From NCBI GenBank assembly GCA_001825665.1, contig MHXZ01000125.1, forward strand, positions 1-64,000: a stretch of DNA of 64,000 nucleotides. The letters are read 5' to 3'. Of this stretch, positions 20,159-28,970 are shown piece by piece. Both the position numbers and the translations under genes were made by a program. The stretch comes from Planctomycetes bacterium GWF2_41_51. Its GTDB lineage: Bacteria; Planctomycetota; Phycisphaerae; Sedimentisphaerales; UBA12454. A model generated the notes under the pieces. It saw only the letters and a list, made by a program, of their open reading frames with translations. It was not told the DNA's origin and searched no databases. The first letter of the stretch is position 1. The number at the start of each line of letters is the position of its first letter.

Positions 20159-22450
20159 ATGGGAAAAGTAGCGGATAAATATTTAAAAATTGATCCGTGG
20201 AAAATTATTGAACAGGGATTCGAACCTGAGCATGGGAGAGTTTCTGAATCGATTTTCTCACTCGGTAATGAATATATGGGAGTGCGCGGCTATTTTGACG
20301 AGGGATATAGCGGCGATAAACTCATTGGCAGCTATTTCAATGGCGTATTCGAAGAAGGAAAAGCTATCCCGTCCGGCCATTATAAGGGAATGGTATCCCG
20401 CACAACATTTATGGTTAACGCAGTCGATTGGTTATATACCAGGATTAGTATCGACGGCGAAACTCTCGATATCGCAAAATCCCATGTAGAAGATTTCATA
20501 CGATACCTGGATATGAAGAAAGGCATTCTGACCCGTCGATTCATCTGGAATACGTCTTCCGGAAAATCGGTCCGAATATCTTTTGAACGTTTCCTTAGCA
20601 TGACAAATCACACGCTCGGCTGCCAGCGTATCAGTCTTGAACCTCTGAATTTTTCCGGAAAAGCGAATATCAGAACTGCTTTGGATTTTTCGATAATACA
20701 TGAAATGTGCGGAAAAAATTTATGGCAATGCCCCAAAAAAGGCAGACAAGGCGATATTACGGCCATTATTGGGAAAACCGTAACCAGTGGACATAAGTTA
20801 TTTTCAGCTTTTCGGATTGATGTTGCTCCATCCCGGAAAATGCAATTAGTGGAGGATAGTAATTTTATCGGTTTGGATTTTGTTATGGATTTGAAACATG
20901 GCCATAAATCCGGCTTTGACAAGATTGTAACTAATTATGCAGAAAAGAATCCGAATATAGGTGTTGACCAAATATGGTCAAAAGGAATGAAAATAGCTGA
21001 AGAAGTAATATCTTACAATGCCGCCTATGACAGGCAGGTGGAATATTGGGCTGATACATGGGCAAATTCTGATGTTGCAATAGAAGGTGATCCCGAGAAT
21101 CAGCAGGGTATCAGGTATTGCATTTTTCAATTGCATCAAACCTATCACGGCCAAGACCCAAGTTTAAATATCGGTGCAAAAGGTCTGACTGGCGAAGCAT
21201 ATAACGGCAACGCGTTTTGGGATACAGAAACGTATTGTCTGCCGTTTTATATTTTTAACAACCCAATCGCCGCGCGCAATCTGCTTGAATATAGGTATAA
21301 TACTCTTCCAAAAGCAGTCGAGCGCGCAAAGGAATTAGATTGTCAGGGAGCATTTTATCCGATAGCGACTCTCGACGGCAGTGAAACATGTGCTTTGTGG
21401 CAGCATGCAAGTCTCCAGCTTCAGGCCGGCACCGGCGTAGCGTACGGGATCTGGCATTATGATAAGCTTTTGAAGGATAAAGCTTTTATTTATAACAAAG
21501 GAATCGAAATATTGATTCAGGTCAGCCGTATGCTTGCCACCCGAGGACAATGGGGTCAAAAAACAGGTATGTTCGGATTTTTTGCAGTGATGGGACCTGA
21601 TGAATTTCAAATGATGGTCAATAATAATTGTTATACGAATTTTATGGGCAAAAAAACTTTTGAATATACTCTGAAAGTTATTAATGATATGAAAACAAAT
21701 GCGCCCGCTGAATTATCCGCTATAAGTGAAAAACTGAAACTGAATCCTCAAGAGTTGGAAAATTGGAAACAAATGGCGCAAAATATGTATATACCATTTG
21801 ACAATGAGACAAAAATATACGAACAGCATGATGGGTTCTTTAATCTGCCTCATATCGACATTGATTCTATTCCTGTTAAGGAATTTCCGCTTTACCACAG
21901 TTGGTCATATGACAGAATTTACCGTAATGATATGATAAAGCAGCCTGATGTTCTGATGTTTATGTTCTTATATAACCAGGATTTTTCTCCTGAAGTTAAA
22001 AAAGCCAACTATAATTATTATGAACCAAGATGTATACACGAGTCTTCTCTTTCGCCCTCAATTCATTCCATATTAGCTATGGAACTTGGCAAAAAAAGAG
22101 AGGCTTATGATTTCTTTAATTTTTCAACTCGGCTCGACCTTGATAATTATAATCGAAACACCGCGGAGGGACTTCATCTCACTTCGATAGCCGCAGCCTG
22201 GATGAATATAGTATATGGTTTTGGCGGTATGCGGTCTGATGGTGAAATTCTTGCCTTTAATCCTTCGCTTCCGCAGCAATGGAATGGATTTAACTTTAGA
22301 TTGATTTATAATGATTCGATTTTAAATGTGGAAATAGGCGGCGAATCTGCCGAATTTAAAATATTGAAGGGAAACAAGCAGGTTATAAGGATTTATGATA
22401 AGGAGTACAAAATCGATGAACAGGGAATTAAGGTAAAATTATTAAAATAA
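20159..22450 (+). CDS. GH65 glycoside phosphorylase/hydrolase
   Basis: NAFWDTETYCLPFYIFNNP, VMGPDEFQMMVNNNCYTNFM, YEPRCIHESSLSPSIHSILA. Confidence 0.93.
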   Translation: MGKVADKYLKIDPWKIIEQGFEPEHGRVSESIFSLGNEYMGVRGYFDEGYSGDKLIGSYFNGVFEEGKAIPSGHYKGMVSRTTFMVNAVDWLYTRISIDGETLDIAKSHVEDFIRYLDMKKGILTRRFIWNTSSGKSVRISFERFLSMTNHTLGCQRISLEPLNFSGKANIRTALDFSIIHEMCGKNLWQCPKKGRQGDITAIIGKTVTSGHKLFSAFRIDVAPSRKMQLVEDSNFIGLDFVMDLKHGHKSGFDKIVTNYAEKNPNIGVDQIWSKGMKIAEEVISYNAAYDRQVEYWADTWANSDVAIEGDPENQQGIRYCIFQLHQTYHGQDPSLNIGAKGLTGEAYNGNAFWDTETYCLPFYIFNNPIAARNLLEYRYNTLPKAVERAKELDCQGAFYPIATLDGSETCALWQHASLQLQAGTGVAYGIWHYDKLLKDKAFIYNKGIEILIQVSRMLATRGQWGQKTGMFGFFAVMGPDEFQMMVNNNCYTNFMGKKTFEYTLKVINDMKTNAPAELSAISEKLKLNPQELENWKQMAQNMYIPFDNETKIYEQHDGFFNLPHIDIDSIPVKEFPLYHSWSYDRIYRNDMIKQPDVLMFMFLYNQDFSPEVKKANYNYYEPRCIHESSLSPSIHSILAMELGKKREAYDFFNFSTRLDLDNYNRNTAEGLHLTSIAAAWMNIVYGFGGMRSDGEILAFNPSLPQQWNGFNFRLIYNDSILNVEIGGESAEFKILKGNKQVIRIYDKEYKIDEQGIKVKLLK

Positions 22451-22478
22451 CTAATCGCAAAATGACAAGAAAGTATCT

Positions 22479-24668
22479 ATGAAGCAATGGGTTTTAGGAA
22501 ATAAGGGATATAACAGGGCGAGGATAGGACTGAACGGCAATAATTTTTTGCTCGCTAATGGTTATATGGGTTATCGCGGTACACTCGAAGAGTACACGAA
22601 AATTCAGCATACTGCCTGCACGTTAACAGGAATATACGACCAGTTAAAAGGCAAATGGCGAGAACCGGTAAATGCGCCAAATGGCCTTTTTGTAAAGGTT
22701 TATTGCAATGGAAAGCCCGTTACCGTACTCGACAGTAATATAAAAGAACACACGCAAATACTTGATTTTAAAAGTGCTGTCCATAAAAGGAGAACTGTTT
22801 TAAAAATTGACCATAACGAAATAATCATAACATCTGAACGGTTTGTGTCACTGCACGATTTACACCTGATGTGTATGAGATATTCTGTCAGTTCATTAAA
22901 AAATTGCGAAATTACAATTGAAACAGGAATTGACGGTGATGTCTGGGATATTAACGGACCTCATTTAAAAAATTTTTCTACACGGTTTAACGATAATTGT
23001 TTGGTCTTAAAAGCTGTTACAAATGAACAGAAGCATACAATCGCAGTAGTTGAAGGAATTAAGATAAAATTTGGTAAACATAAAATTAATAAAAGAAAAA
23101 AAATAATAACACGATTAATCGAATTCGAAGCCGAGGCGGGAAAAGAATATACTTTTTCGAAATATGTCTCTGTTTTTACAACTAACGATAATGTTGGTGA
23201 CCCGGTTGAAGCCGGTTTTGCATCGATACAAAATTCTTTAGAGCAGGGCTATGAAAAATTATTAGAAAACCACAGCAATCTTTGGCACAAGAGATGGGAA
23301 AATGCAGATATAATAATAGATGGAGACAAGAAAGCACAATTTGCCATAAGATACAGCATATATCATCTACTTGCTATTGCTCCTGTTCATTCAGATAAAA
23401 TCTCAATACCTGCAAGAGGACTTTCTTCGCAGGTGTACAAAGGCGCCATCTTCTGGGACACGGAATTGTTTATGCTTCCATTCTTCATTTATAATTTCCC
23501 GCAGATTGCACGAAATCTGGTAAAATATAGAATTCATTCGTTGCCCGGCGCCAGACAAAAAGCTAAAGAGTATGGATATGATGGCGCTTTTTACGCATGG
23601 GAAAGTCAGGATAATGGAAAAGAAGCCTGTACGCATTTTAATGTGATAGATGTTTTTACCGGCAGGCCATTAAGAACTTTTTATAGGGACAAACAGATAC
23701 ATATCAGCGCTGATGTGGTTTATGGTATTTGGGAGTATTATAAGGCAACAGGCGACGAAAAGATATTGCTTGAAGGCGGGGCTGAGGTAATACTTGAGTG
23801 CGCTCGCTTTTATTATTCTTTCGCTTATTTTAAGAAGGATAAAAATCGTTATGAAATCCTCGATGTAACAACCCCGGACGAATACCATGAGCGGGTAAAT
23901 AATAATCCGTACACAAATCGAATGATAAAATACACAGCAGATGTGGCGTTTGAAACCCTCGAATTGTTAAAAAATAAATACAACAAAGTCTATAAAAATC
24001 TGATAAGTAAAATAAATTTTCGAGATGATATCGCGAAAATAAAAGACTTGCAGAAAAACTTATATATTTCTGAACCGTTAAAGAAAACAGATATTATAGA
24101 GCAGTTTGATAACTACCTCAAACTGGAAGACATCGATTTGAAAAAATTAAAATCACGGATTATAAAACCCAATGAATATCTTGGCGGGCCCAGCGGCCTG
24201 GCAACAACAACTCAGATAATAAAACAAGCTGATGTGATTTTGCTGTTAAATCAATTTAAAGATGAGTATTCAAATCAGGTAAAAAAAGCCAACTGGGAAT
24301 ACTATGAACCCAGAACGGAACATGGGTCAAGTTTGAGTACAAGTATGTATTCTATTCTTGCCGCTCATTTAAGAAAAACCGATTGGGCGTACAAATATTT
24401 CATGAAAACAGCAACAATCGACCTTGAGGGCAAGTATAAACAATATGTCGGAACATTGTATATCGGCGGAACGCACCCTGCTGCTAACGGCGGTACATGG
24501 CTGGCAGCGATATTTGGTTTTGCTGGTCTCAGCTTCAAAAATGACAAACCGCTGGTTAATCCAAAATTGCCTAAAAAATGGAAAAGCATGAAGTTTAATA
24601 CTCAAATTAAAGGGAAACGATACTCTATAGAAATTAGCAAGTCTAAGTCCAAAATTGTAAGTGTCTGA
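22479..24668 (+). CDS. Second GH65 glycoside phosphorylase/hydrolase
   Basis: GAIFWDTELFMLPFFIYNFP, VTTPDEYHERVNNNPYTNRM, YEPRTEHGSSLSTSMYSILAA. Confidence 0.93.
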   Translation: MKQWVLGNKGYNRARIGLNGNNFLLANGYMGYRGTLEEYTKIQHTACTLTGIYDQLKGKWREPVNAPNGLFVKVYCNGKPVTVLDSNIKEHTQILDFKSAVHKRRTVLKIDHNEIIITSERFVSLHDLHLMCMRYSVSSLKNCEITIETGIDGDVWDINGPHLKNFSTRFNDNCLVLKAVTNEQKHTIAVVEGIKIKFGKHKINKRKKIITRLIEFEAEAGKEYTFSKYVSVFTTNDNVGDPVEAGFASIQNSLEQGYEKLLENHSNLWHKRWENADIIIDGDKKAQFAIRYSIYHLLAIAPVHSDKISIPARGLSSQVYKGAIFWDTELFMLPFFIYNFPQIARNLVKYRIHSLPGARQKAKEYGYDGAFYAWESQDNGKEACTHFNVIDVFTGRPLRTFYRDKQIHISADVVYGIWEYYKATGDEKILLEGGAEVILECARFYYSFAYFKKDKNRYEILDVTTPDEYHERVNNNPYTNRMIKYTADVAFETLELLKNKYNKVYKNLISKINFRDDIAKIKDLQKNLYISEPLKKTDIIEQFDNYLKLEDIDLKKLKSRIIKPNEYLGGPSGLATTTQIIKQADVILLLNQFKDEYSNQVKKANWEYYEPRTEHGSSLSTSMYSILAAHLRKTDWAYKYFMKTATIDLEGKYKQYVGTLYIGGTHPAANGGTWLAAIFGFAGLSFKNDKPLVNPKLPKKWKSMKFNTQIKGKRYSIEISKSKSKIVSV

Positions 24669-24755
24669 TTTAAAATCGGTTATGGGATTACCGAGCTTGT
24701 CATGCTGAATATTCGCTGAAAAAATGTAGAATTTTTTTAAAAGAATAAATATACT

Positions 24756-25886
24756 ATGAATACTGATGTTATTATTCGAGACAAGATGCGTCGTGAAGTA
24801 GTCAATTTATATGATGTGGCTAAGGCTGCCGGTGTAAGCAAATCAACGGCCAGCCGTGTATTGAATAATAAACTCGTCAACGTAACCGATGAAGTTCGCA
24901 AACGTATCGTAGATATTTCACGAAAAATGGGTTATCGCCCGAATTTGCTTGCGCAAAGTTTGTCCAAGCAGAACAAGCAAATGATTCATATTTTAGGCGG
25001 CAGTCACGCTTTGCGCGATTTTGGCGATATTTATCAAACCGCCGTCAACAAAATTGTCTCTATGATTGACTCCGATTTTGAGGATTATGACATCACTGTC
25101 GATATGTCTCTTCACCACGCCAATAAGAGCGAACTGCCTCTCTGGCGTATTAGTGCTGCTATAATTCTGGCTCGCTGCAACCCTGCAACAGTTGAAGAGT
25201 TGGAACGGTCTAATATTCCGTATGTTGTAATTAACGGCCCTGCAGGGGAAATGGGATCAAAAGTTGTTCCCGACGATGTACATGGGATGGAATTGGCCGT
25301 TAAATATTTTGTTGAGCTTGGACATAAAAGAATAGCTTATGCCGGCCCGCAATGCGTTGCTGTTGAATATTGGTGGGCTGATAGCAACGATGTTTCGGTT
25401 CCGTCGTTTCTAAAGGGGCATAGCAGTGTGTACGACAGACAACTGACTTATTTAGAACGAATGAAAGCTTACGGCTTAACGCCCATGATTGGTGACGAGA
25501 AGCTGCCTTCGACAAAACAAACTTATCAAAACTTGCACGATTCTGCCATTAAATATATAAAGAAAACTGTTCTGCATGACAAGGCTACTGCGATTATAGT
25601 TTATGGCCACATGGAGGCTTTGAATCTTCTGCAGGCTGCTCAATCTCTGGGGATTTCTGTTCCGCAGCAATTAAGCATAATTTGTTTTTGCGACCAGCAC
25701 GCCTGCGATATTATGAGCCCGAGTATGAGTTTTATAGATTTGATGTCTGCGGAGATGGGACAAGCCGCGGCAGAATTGTTGATTAAGCAATTAAAAAATT
25801 CTGAACGCATTATTCCTGAAACTATCAAATTGTCAGAGCGTTTGATTGTAAGAAATACAACCTCTAAGGCTCCAGACCCGGATTAA
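24756..25886 (+). CDS. LacI-family transcriptional regulator
   Basis: VNLYDVAKAAGVSKSTASRVLNNKLVNVTDEVRKRIVDISRKMGYRPN. Confidence 0.95.
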   Translation: MNTDVIIRDKMRREVVNLYDVAKAAGVSKSTASRVLNNKLVNVTDEVRKRIVDISRKMGYRPNLLAQSLSKQNKQMIHILGGSHALRDFGDIYQTAVNKIVSMIDSDFEDYDITVDMSLHHANKSELPLWRISAAIILARCNPATVEELERSNIPYVVINGPAGEMGSKVVPDDVHGMELAVKYFVELGHKRIAYAGPQCVAVEYWWADSNDVSVPSFLKGHSSVYDRQLTYLERMKAYGLTPMIGDEKLPSTKQTYQNLHDSAIKYIKKTVLHDKATAIIVYGHMEALNLLQAAQSLGISVPQQLSIICFCDQHACDIMSPSMSFIDLMSAEMGQAAAELLIKQLKNSERIIPETIKLSERLIVRNTTSKAPDPD

Positions 25887-25974
25887 GCAGGCCTTACCCG
25901 TCTTGTATAGTACAATATATTAGGCTCATTAAAATATGCTGTCTTATTGTTTAACTCTTGGAAAATTATGCAGT

Positions 25975-26275
25975 TATGATAAATTCCACCAATGAGAAAT
26001 ACAACGAATCGAACCAGTGTTAATAATGGCTAAATATACCAATCATTGCAATAATCGATTCGGCTTTTATGCCGGGGACTGACTCTTCAGAATGAATATC
26101 CTCGGCAAGAGAATGAAAGTCTAAAATTGAAAAATTATTAAGTTTTACAGATGACGAACGAAGAACTTTAATTGAAGCAGCGCTGGCAATGGGCAGAGAT
26201 TTGATGGAGCGAGTTCTTAGCATTGTTATTATCTTGAGATTAAATTTTTTGCTGGGGGGGGAATATCCGACCAAT
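25975..26275 (+). mobile_element. Decayed N-terminal fragment of the same transposase type
   Basis: Plus-strand KIEKLLSFTDDERRTLIEAALAMGRDLMERVLSIV preceded by WLNIPIIAIIDSAFMPGTDSSE* with in-frame stops. Confidence 0.7.
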
Positions 26276-26768
26276 CTTGTCCACCTATAAAGAGCGAAGA
26301 GTCAAGAAATATTTTCCGCAAACCCAAATAAATTTTTTGTCTGAGGGCATCCATACTTCACCTACAGCGGCTCGTCCGAAAGCGGGTCTTGTCATTTCTT
26401 ATGATAGTCGTTGTTCGTCATCTTGCCTGCTTACAGTAATAATCGCAGCGGGCATCATTGTCTGACAGTTTATTAAGGGCGATCATTTACAAAAGCGTCG
26501 CCACGCACCTATATGGGACTTACTTGTTAAGGCATGTGTTGGCAGCCATAATGCGATAAACACATTTGTTGTTATGCCTTGTACGCAGTCCATGCAGATC
26601 ATTGAGGCGTAGCAAAAACCGATAACGTATAATATTTTTCGCTTTTTTGAAAAGTTAAGAAAGAGGTTCTCCGATATGGACGAATTAAAAGTTTTATTAA
26701 CCCAGATTGGAGAACCTAAAAATGCAAAAAGAAGAATCGGCAAAAAATGTAAGTCTTGTGAAATGCGA

Positions 26769-26956
26769 CACATAGACAACTACTGGCACCTCTTGTCATA
26801 TATAGACAAAAAGCGGGCGATGAGAATCGAACTCACATTACCAGCTTGGAAGGCTGCATGAGATGAGATATAACCATTTGAAATACAAAGGCTTACATAC
26901 AGGCCAATCTGCGATTGCAGTAAACCTTGCAGTTACTGTAGGCATCTCCTGTCAAA
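26769..26956 (-). repeat. Right copy of the ~185-bp inverted repeat (partner 2573..2757)
   Basis: Reverse complement aligns almost end to end with 2573..2757. Confidence 0.9.
26812..26857 (-). tRNA. Truncated tRNA-Gly(TCC) 3' half, inverted relative to 2670..2715
   Basis: Reverse complement gcagcCTTCCAAgctgg..gtgagTTCGATTctcatcgcccgct; no paired 5' half. Confidence 0.7.
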
Positions 26957-26976
26957 AATATTTGGCAGTGTCAATC

Positions 26977-27945
26977 CTACAAATAAATTCCTTCTTGATT
27001 CCAAATATTCAGCATTAATTCATATCGTGATAAGCTCATTCCTGGATAAATACAATTACTGGTTGAAAAAATATATCCACCATTAGGCATTCCATTTTGT
27101 AAAGCATATCGTATCGATTTAACAACCTCATCATCTGTACCTGTTTGTAGTAAACCACAATTAACATTTCCAATCAGGCACATTTTATTACCAACTAATC
27201 GTTTCATTTCAGCGATATCGACTCCTGCTTGTGGATCAAGAGAATGGATCGCATCAGGTCGAACTTCCATCAATTGATCTAAAATCGGCATAATATTACC
27301 ATCAGTGTGTTTTATGGTATAGAATCCTAATTGACGATAACCGGTAATCAATTTTTGCAGATATGGTGTTATAAACTCAGCGAATAATGTGGGGCTTAAA
27401 TACGGCCCGGTATTGAGACAATAATCAGTACACAAAGCAAATCCATCGAGCCCACCATAATTGTGTAATTGGTATGCCCTGTCCAGTTTGCGCATAACAT
27501 TTTCATAAGCCTCGTTTTTCACCGCTTCGGGTTCGTCATGGAGACGATACGTAAATTTTAACATATCCGAACCGGACGGAATTGGAAATGTGGCATCACC
27601 ATGCATCATAAGAAAATACTGATCACCCATTTTTTTTCGAATAGTATCTATCAGATTAAATTCTTCTTCTATATTATTAGCGTTGTTAGTAAGAAAATTC
27701 GTCATAAGAAAGATGGCGCTGTGCGAAAATGTCTTTGCGATGGCAAGATAAATATCCGCAATTTCTTCGCGATGCAATTTACGTTCATTTTCCTGCATCT
27801 GGTCCCATTGCTCATATCTTCGATGTAAAGGATGTACCTTGCCAAAGACTTGCATCGTTGGAAAAAATATCAGCTCGAAATGGGGTACGCGACCCGTCAA
27901 AGGTTTTCTTTCAAGAGCTTTTATAAACCGTTCTCTTTCAGTCAT
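26977..27945 (-). CDS. UroD/MtaA-superfamily protein, H-T-D-G motif type
   Basis: URO-D fold pattern; FYTIKHTDGNIMPILDQLMEVRPDAIHSLDPQAGVD..., C-terminal FSTSNCIYPGMSL. Confidence 0.88.
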   Translation of the reverse strand: MTERERFIKALERKPLTGRVPHFELIFFPTMQVFGKVHPLHRRYEQWDQMQENERKLHREEIADIYLAIAKTFSHSAIFLMTNFLTNNANNIEEEFNLIDTIRKKMGDQYFLMMHGDATFPIPSGSDMLKFTYRLHDEPEAVKNEAYENVMRKLDRAYQLHNYGGLDGFALCTDYCLNTGPYLSPTLFAEFITPYLQKLITGYRQLGFYTIKHTDGNIMPILDQLMEVRPDAIHSLDPQAGVDIAEMKRLVGNKMCLIGNVNCGLLQTGTDDEVVKSIRYALQNGMPNGGYIFSTSNCIYPGMSLSRYELMLNIWNQEGIYL

Positions 27946-28961
27946 TAGTTATTACCTTCGATTACTACAGAATTCCAGGTTTTAAAAACCGTTTCTACGT
28001 TTTCTGGTTTTGCACCGGGGCCAAACTCACATTGCGCGATACAACCGCCATTTTGATAAAGACTATTGGCCACTTTCCAAACCGCATCTGCCACTTCGGA
28101 AGTTGAACCATTTGCTAATAGGTGCTGGCGGTCAATTTCGCCCCAAAATGTCAATTTGCCGCGAAACTGCGTTAGGTTTTCCGGACCCATACAAAATATC
28201 TGGCTGTTAAGCGCATCTAAGCCAATATCAATCAGGTCAGGAATAATATCTACAATGTAACCGTCAGAATGCATAAATGCTTTTTTGCCATTTTTATGTG
28301 CTATGTCAATGTATTCTTTATAGAGCGGTTTAAAAAGTTCTCGCCATTTAGCAGGAGAAACAAGCAATCCTCGCTGAGAACCCCAATCATCCATAAATGC
28401 AATTCCATCAATTCTAGTTTTAACCCATACTTCAATTTCTTTAAGATAAAACCCATGAATAAATCTGAGCAAATTATTAATTTCGTCCGGGTTGTCTATA
28501 AAGTCCATAAATACATTTTCAGTACCTCGAAGAAATTGCAGGCGTTCGAACGGCCGGGCACAACATGGCCCGTAAACAAACTTATCCGTTGCGATGCAAA
28601 AAGCATTTACTTTATCAATATCAACTTCAAGCATTTCATTAGGGAGAATTATTTTATTAAAATCGGACCAGTTTTTAATTAATGGATTTTTTACTTCACC
28701 GATAACACCGTCTTCAAGACTGCAGAATTCACAGCCCCATTCATCTGTAAATGTGCCTTTCAGGAATTGCTCACCTTTGGTTCGGGGAACAGACTTCAAA
28801 CAGTTAGGAGCTACAAGAATGTCATCCGGATAACAAGCTTTAATTTTCGCAACAATATCAGGAAAAAAGCGGCTCGACCACTGTAATCCCCAGATCTGCC
28901 TCGGCACTCGCAAAGGTTTTTCAAATTCAAGCGTTTGCAAAACAATTTCTCGTGAATTCAT
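27945..28961 (-). CDS. UroD/MtaA-superfamily protein, H-S-D-G motif type
   Basis: KKAFMHSDGYIVDIIPDLIDIGLDALNSQ..., IAQCEFGPGAKPENV. Confidence 0.88.
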   Translation of the reverse strand: MNSREIVLQTLEFEKPLRVPRQIWGLQWSSRFFPDIVAKIKACYPDDILVAPNCLKSVPRTKGEQFLKGTFTDEWGCEFCSLEDGVIGEVKNPLIKNWSDFNKIILPNEMLEVDIDKVNAFCIATDKFVYGPCCARPFERLQFLRGTENVFMDFIDNPDEINNLLRFIHGFYLKEIEVWVKTRIDGIAFMDDWGSQRGLLVSPAKWRELFKPLYKEYIDIAHKNGKKAFMHSDGYIVDIIPDLIDIGLDALNSQIFCMGPENLTQFRGKLTFWGEIDRQHLLANGSTSEVADAVWKVANSLYQNGGCIAQCEFGPGAKPENVETVFKTWNSVVIEGNN

Positions 28962-28970
28962 AACGTATTT

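Noticed and set aside
26528-26580. Integron attC site
   Set aside because: Hairpin arms exist but the RYYYAAC/GTTRRRY core boxes do not fit convincingly and no integron integrase is seen.
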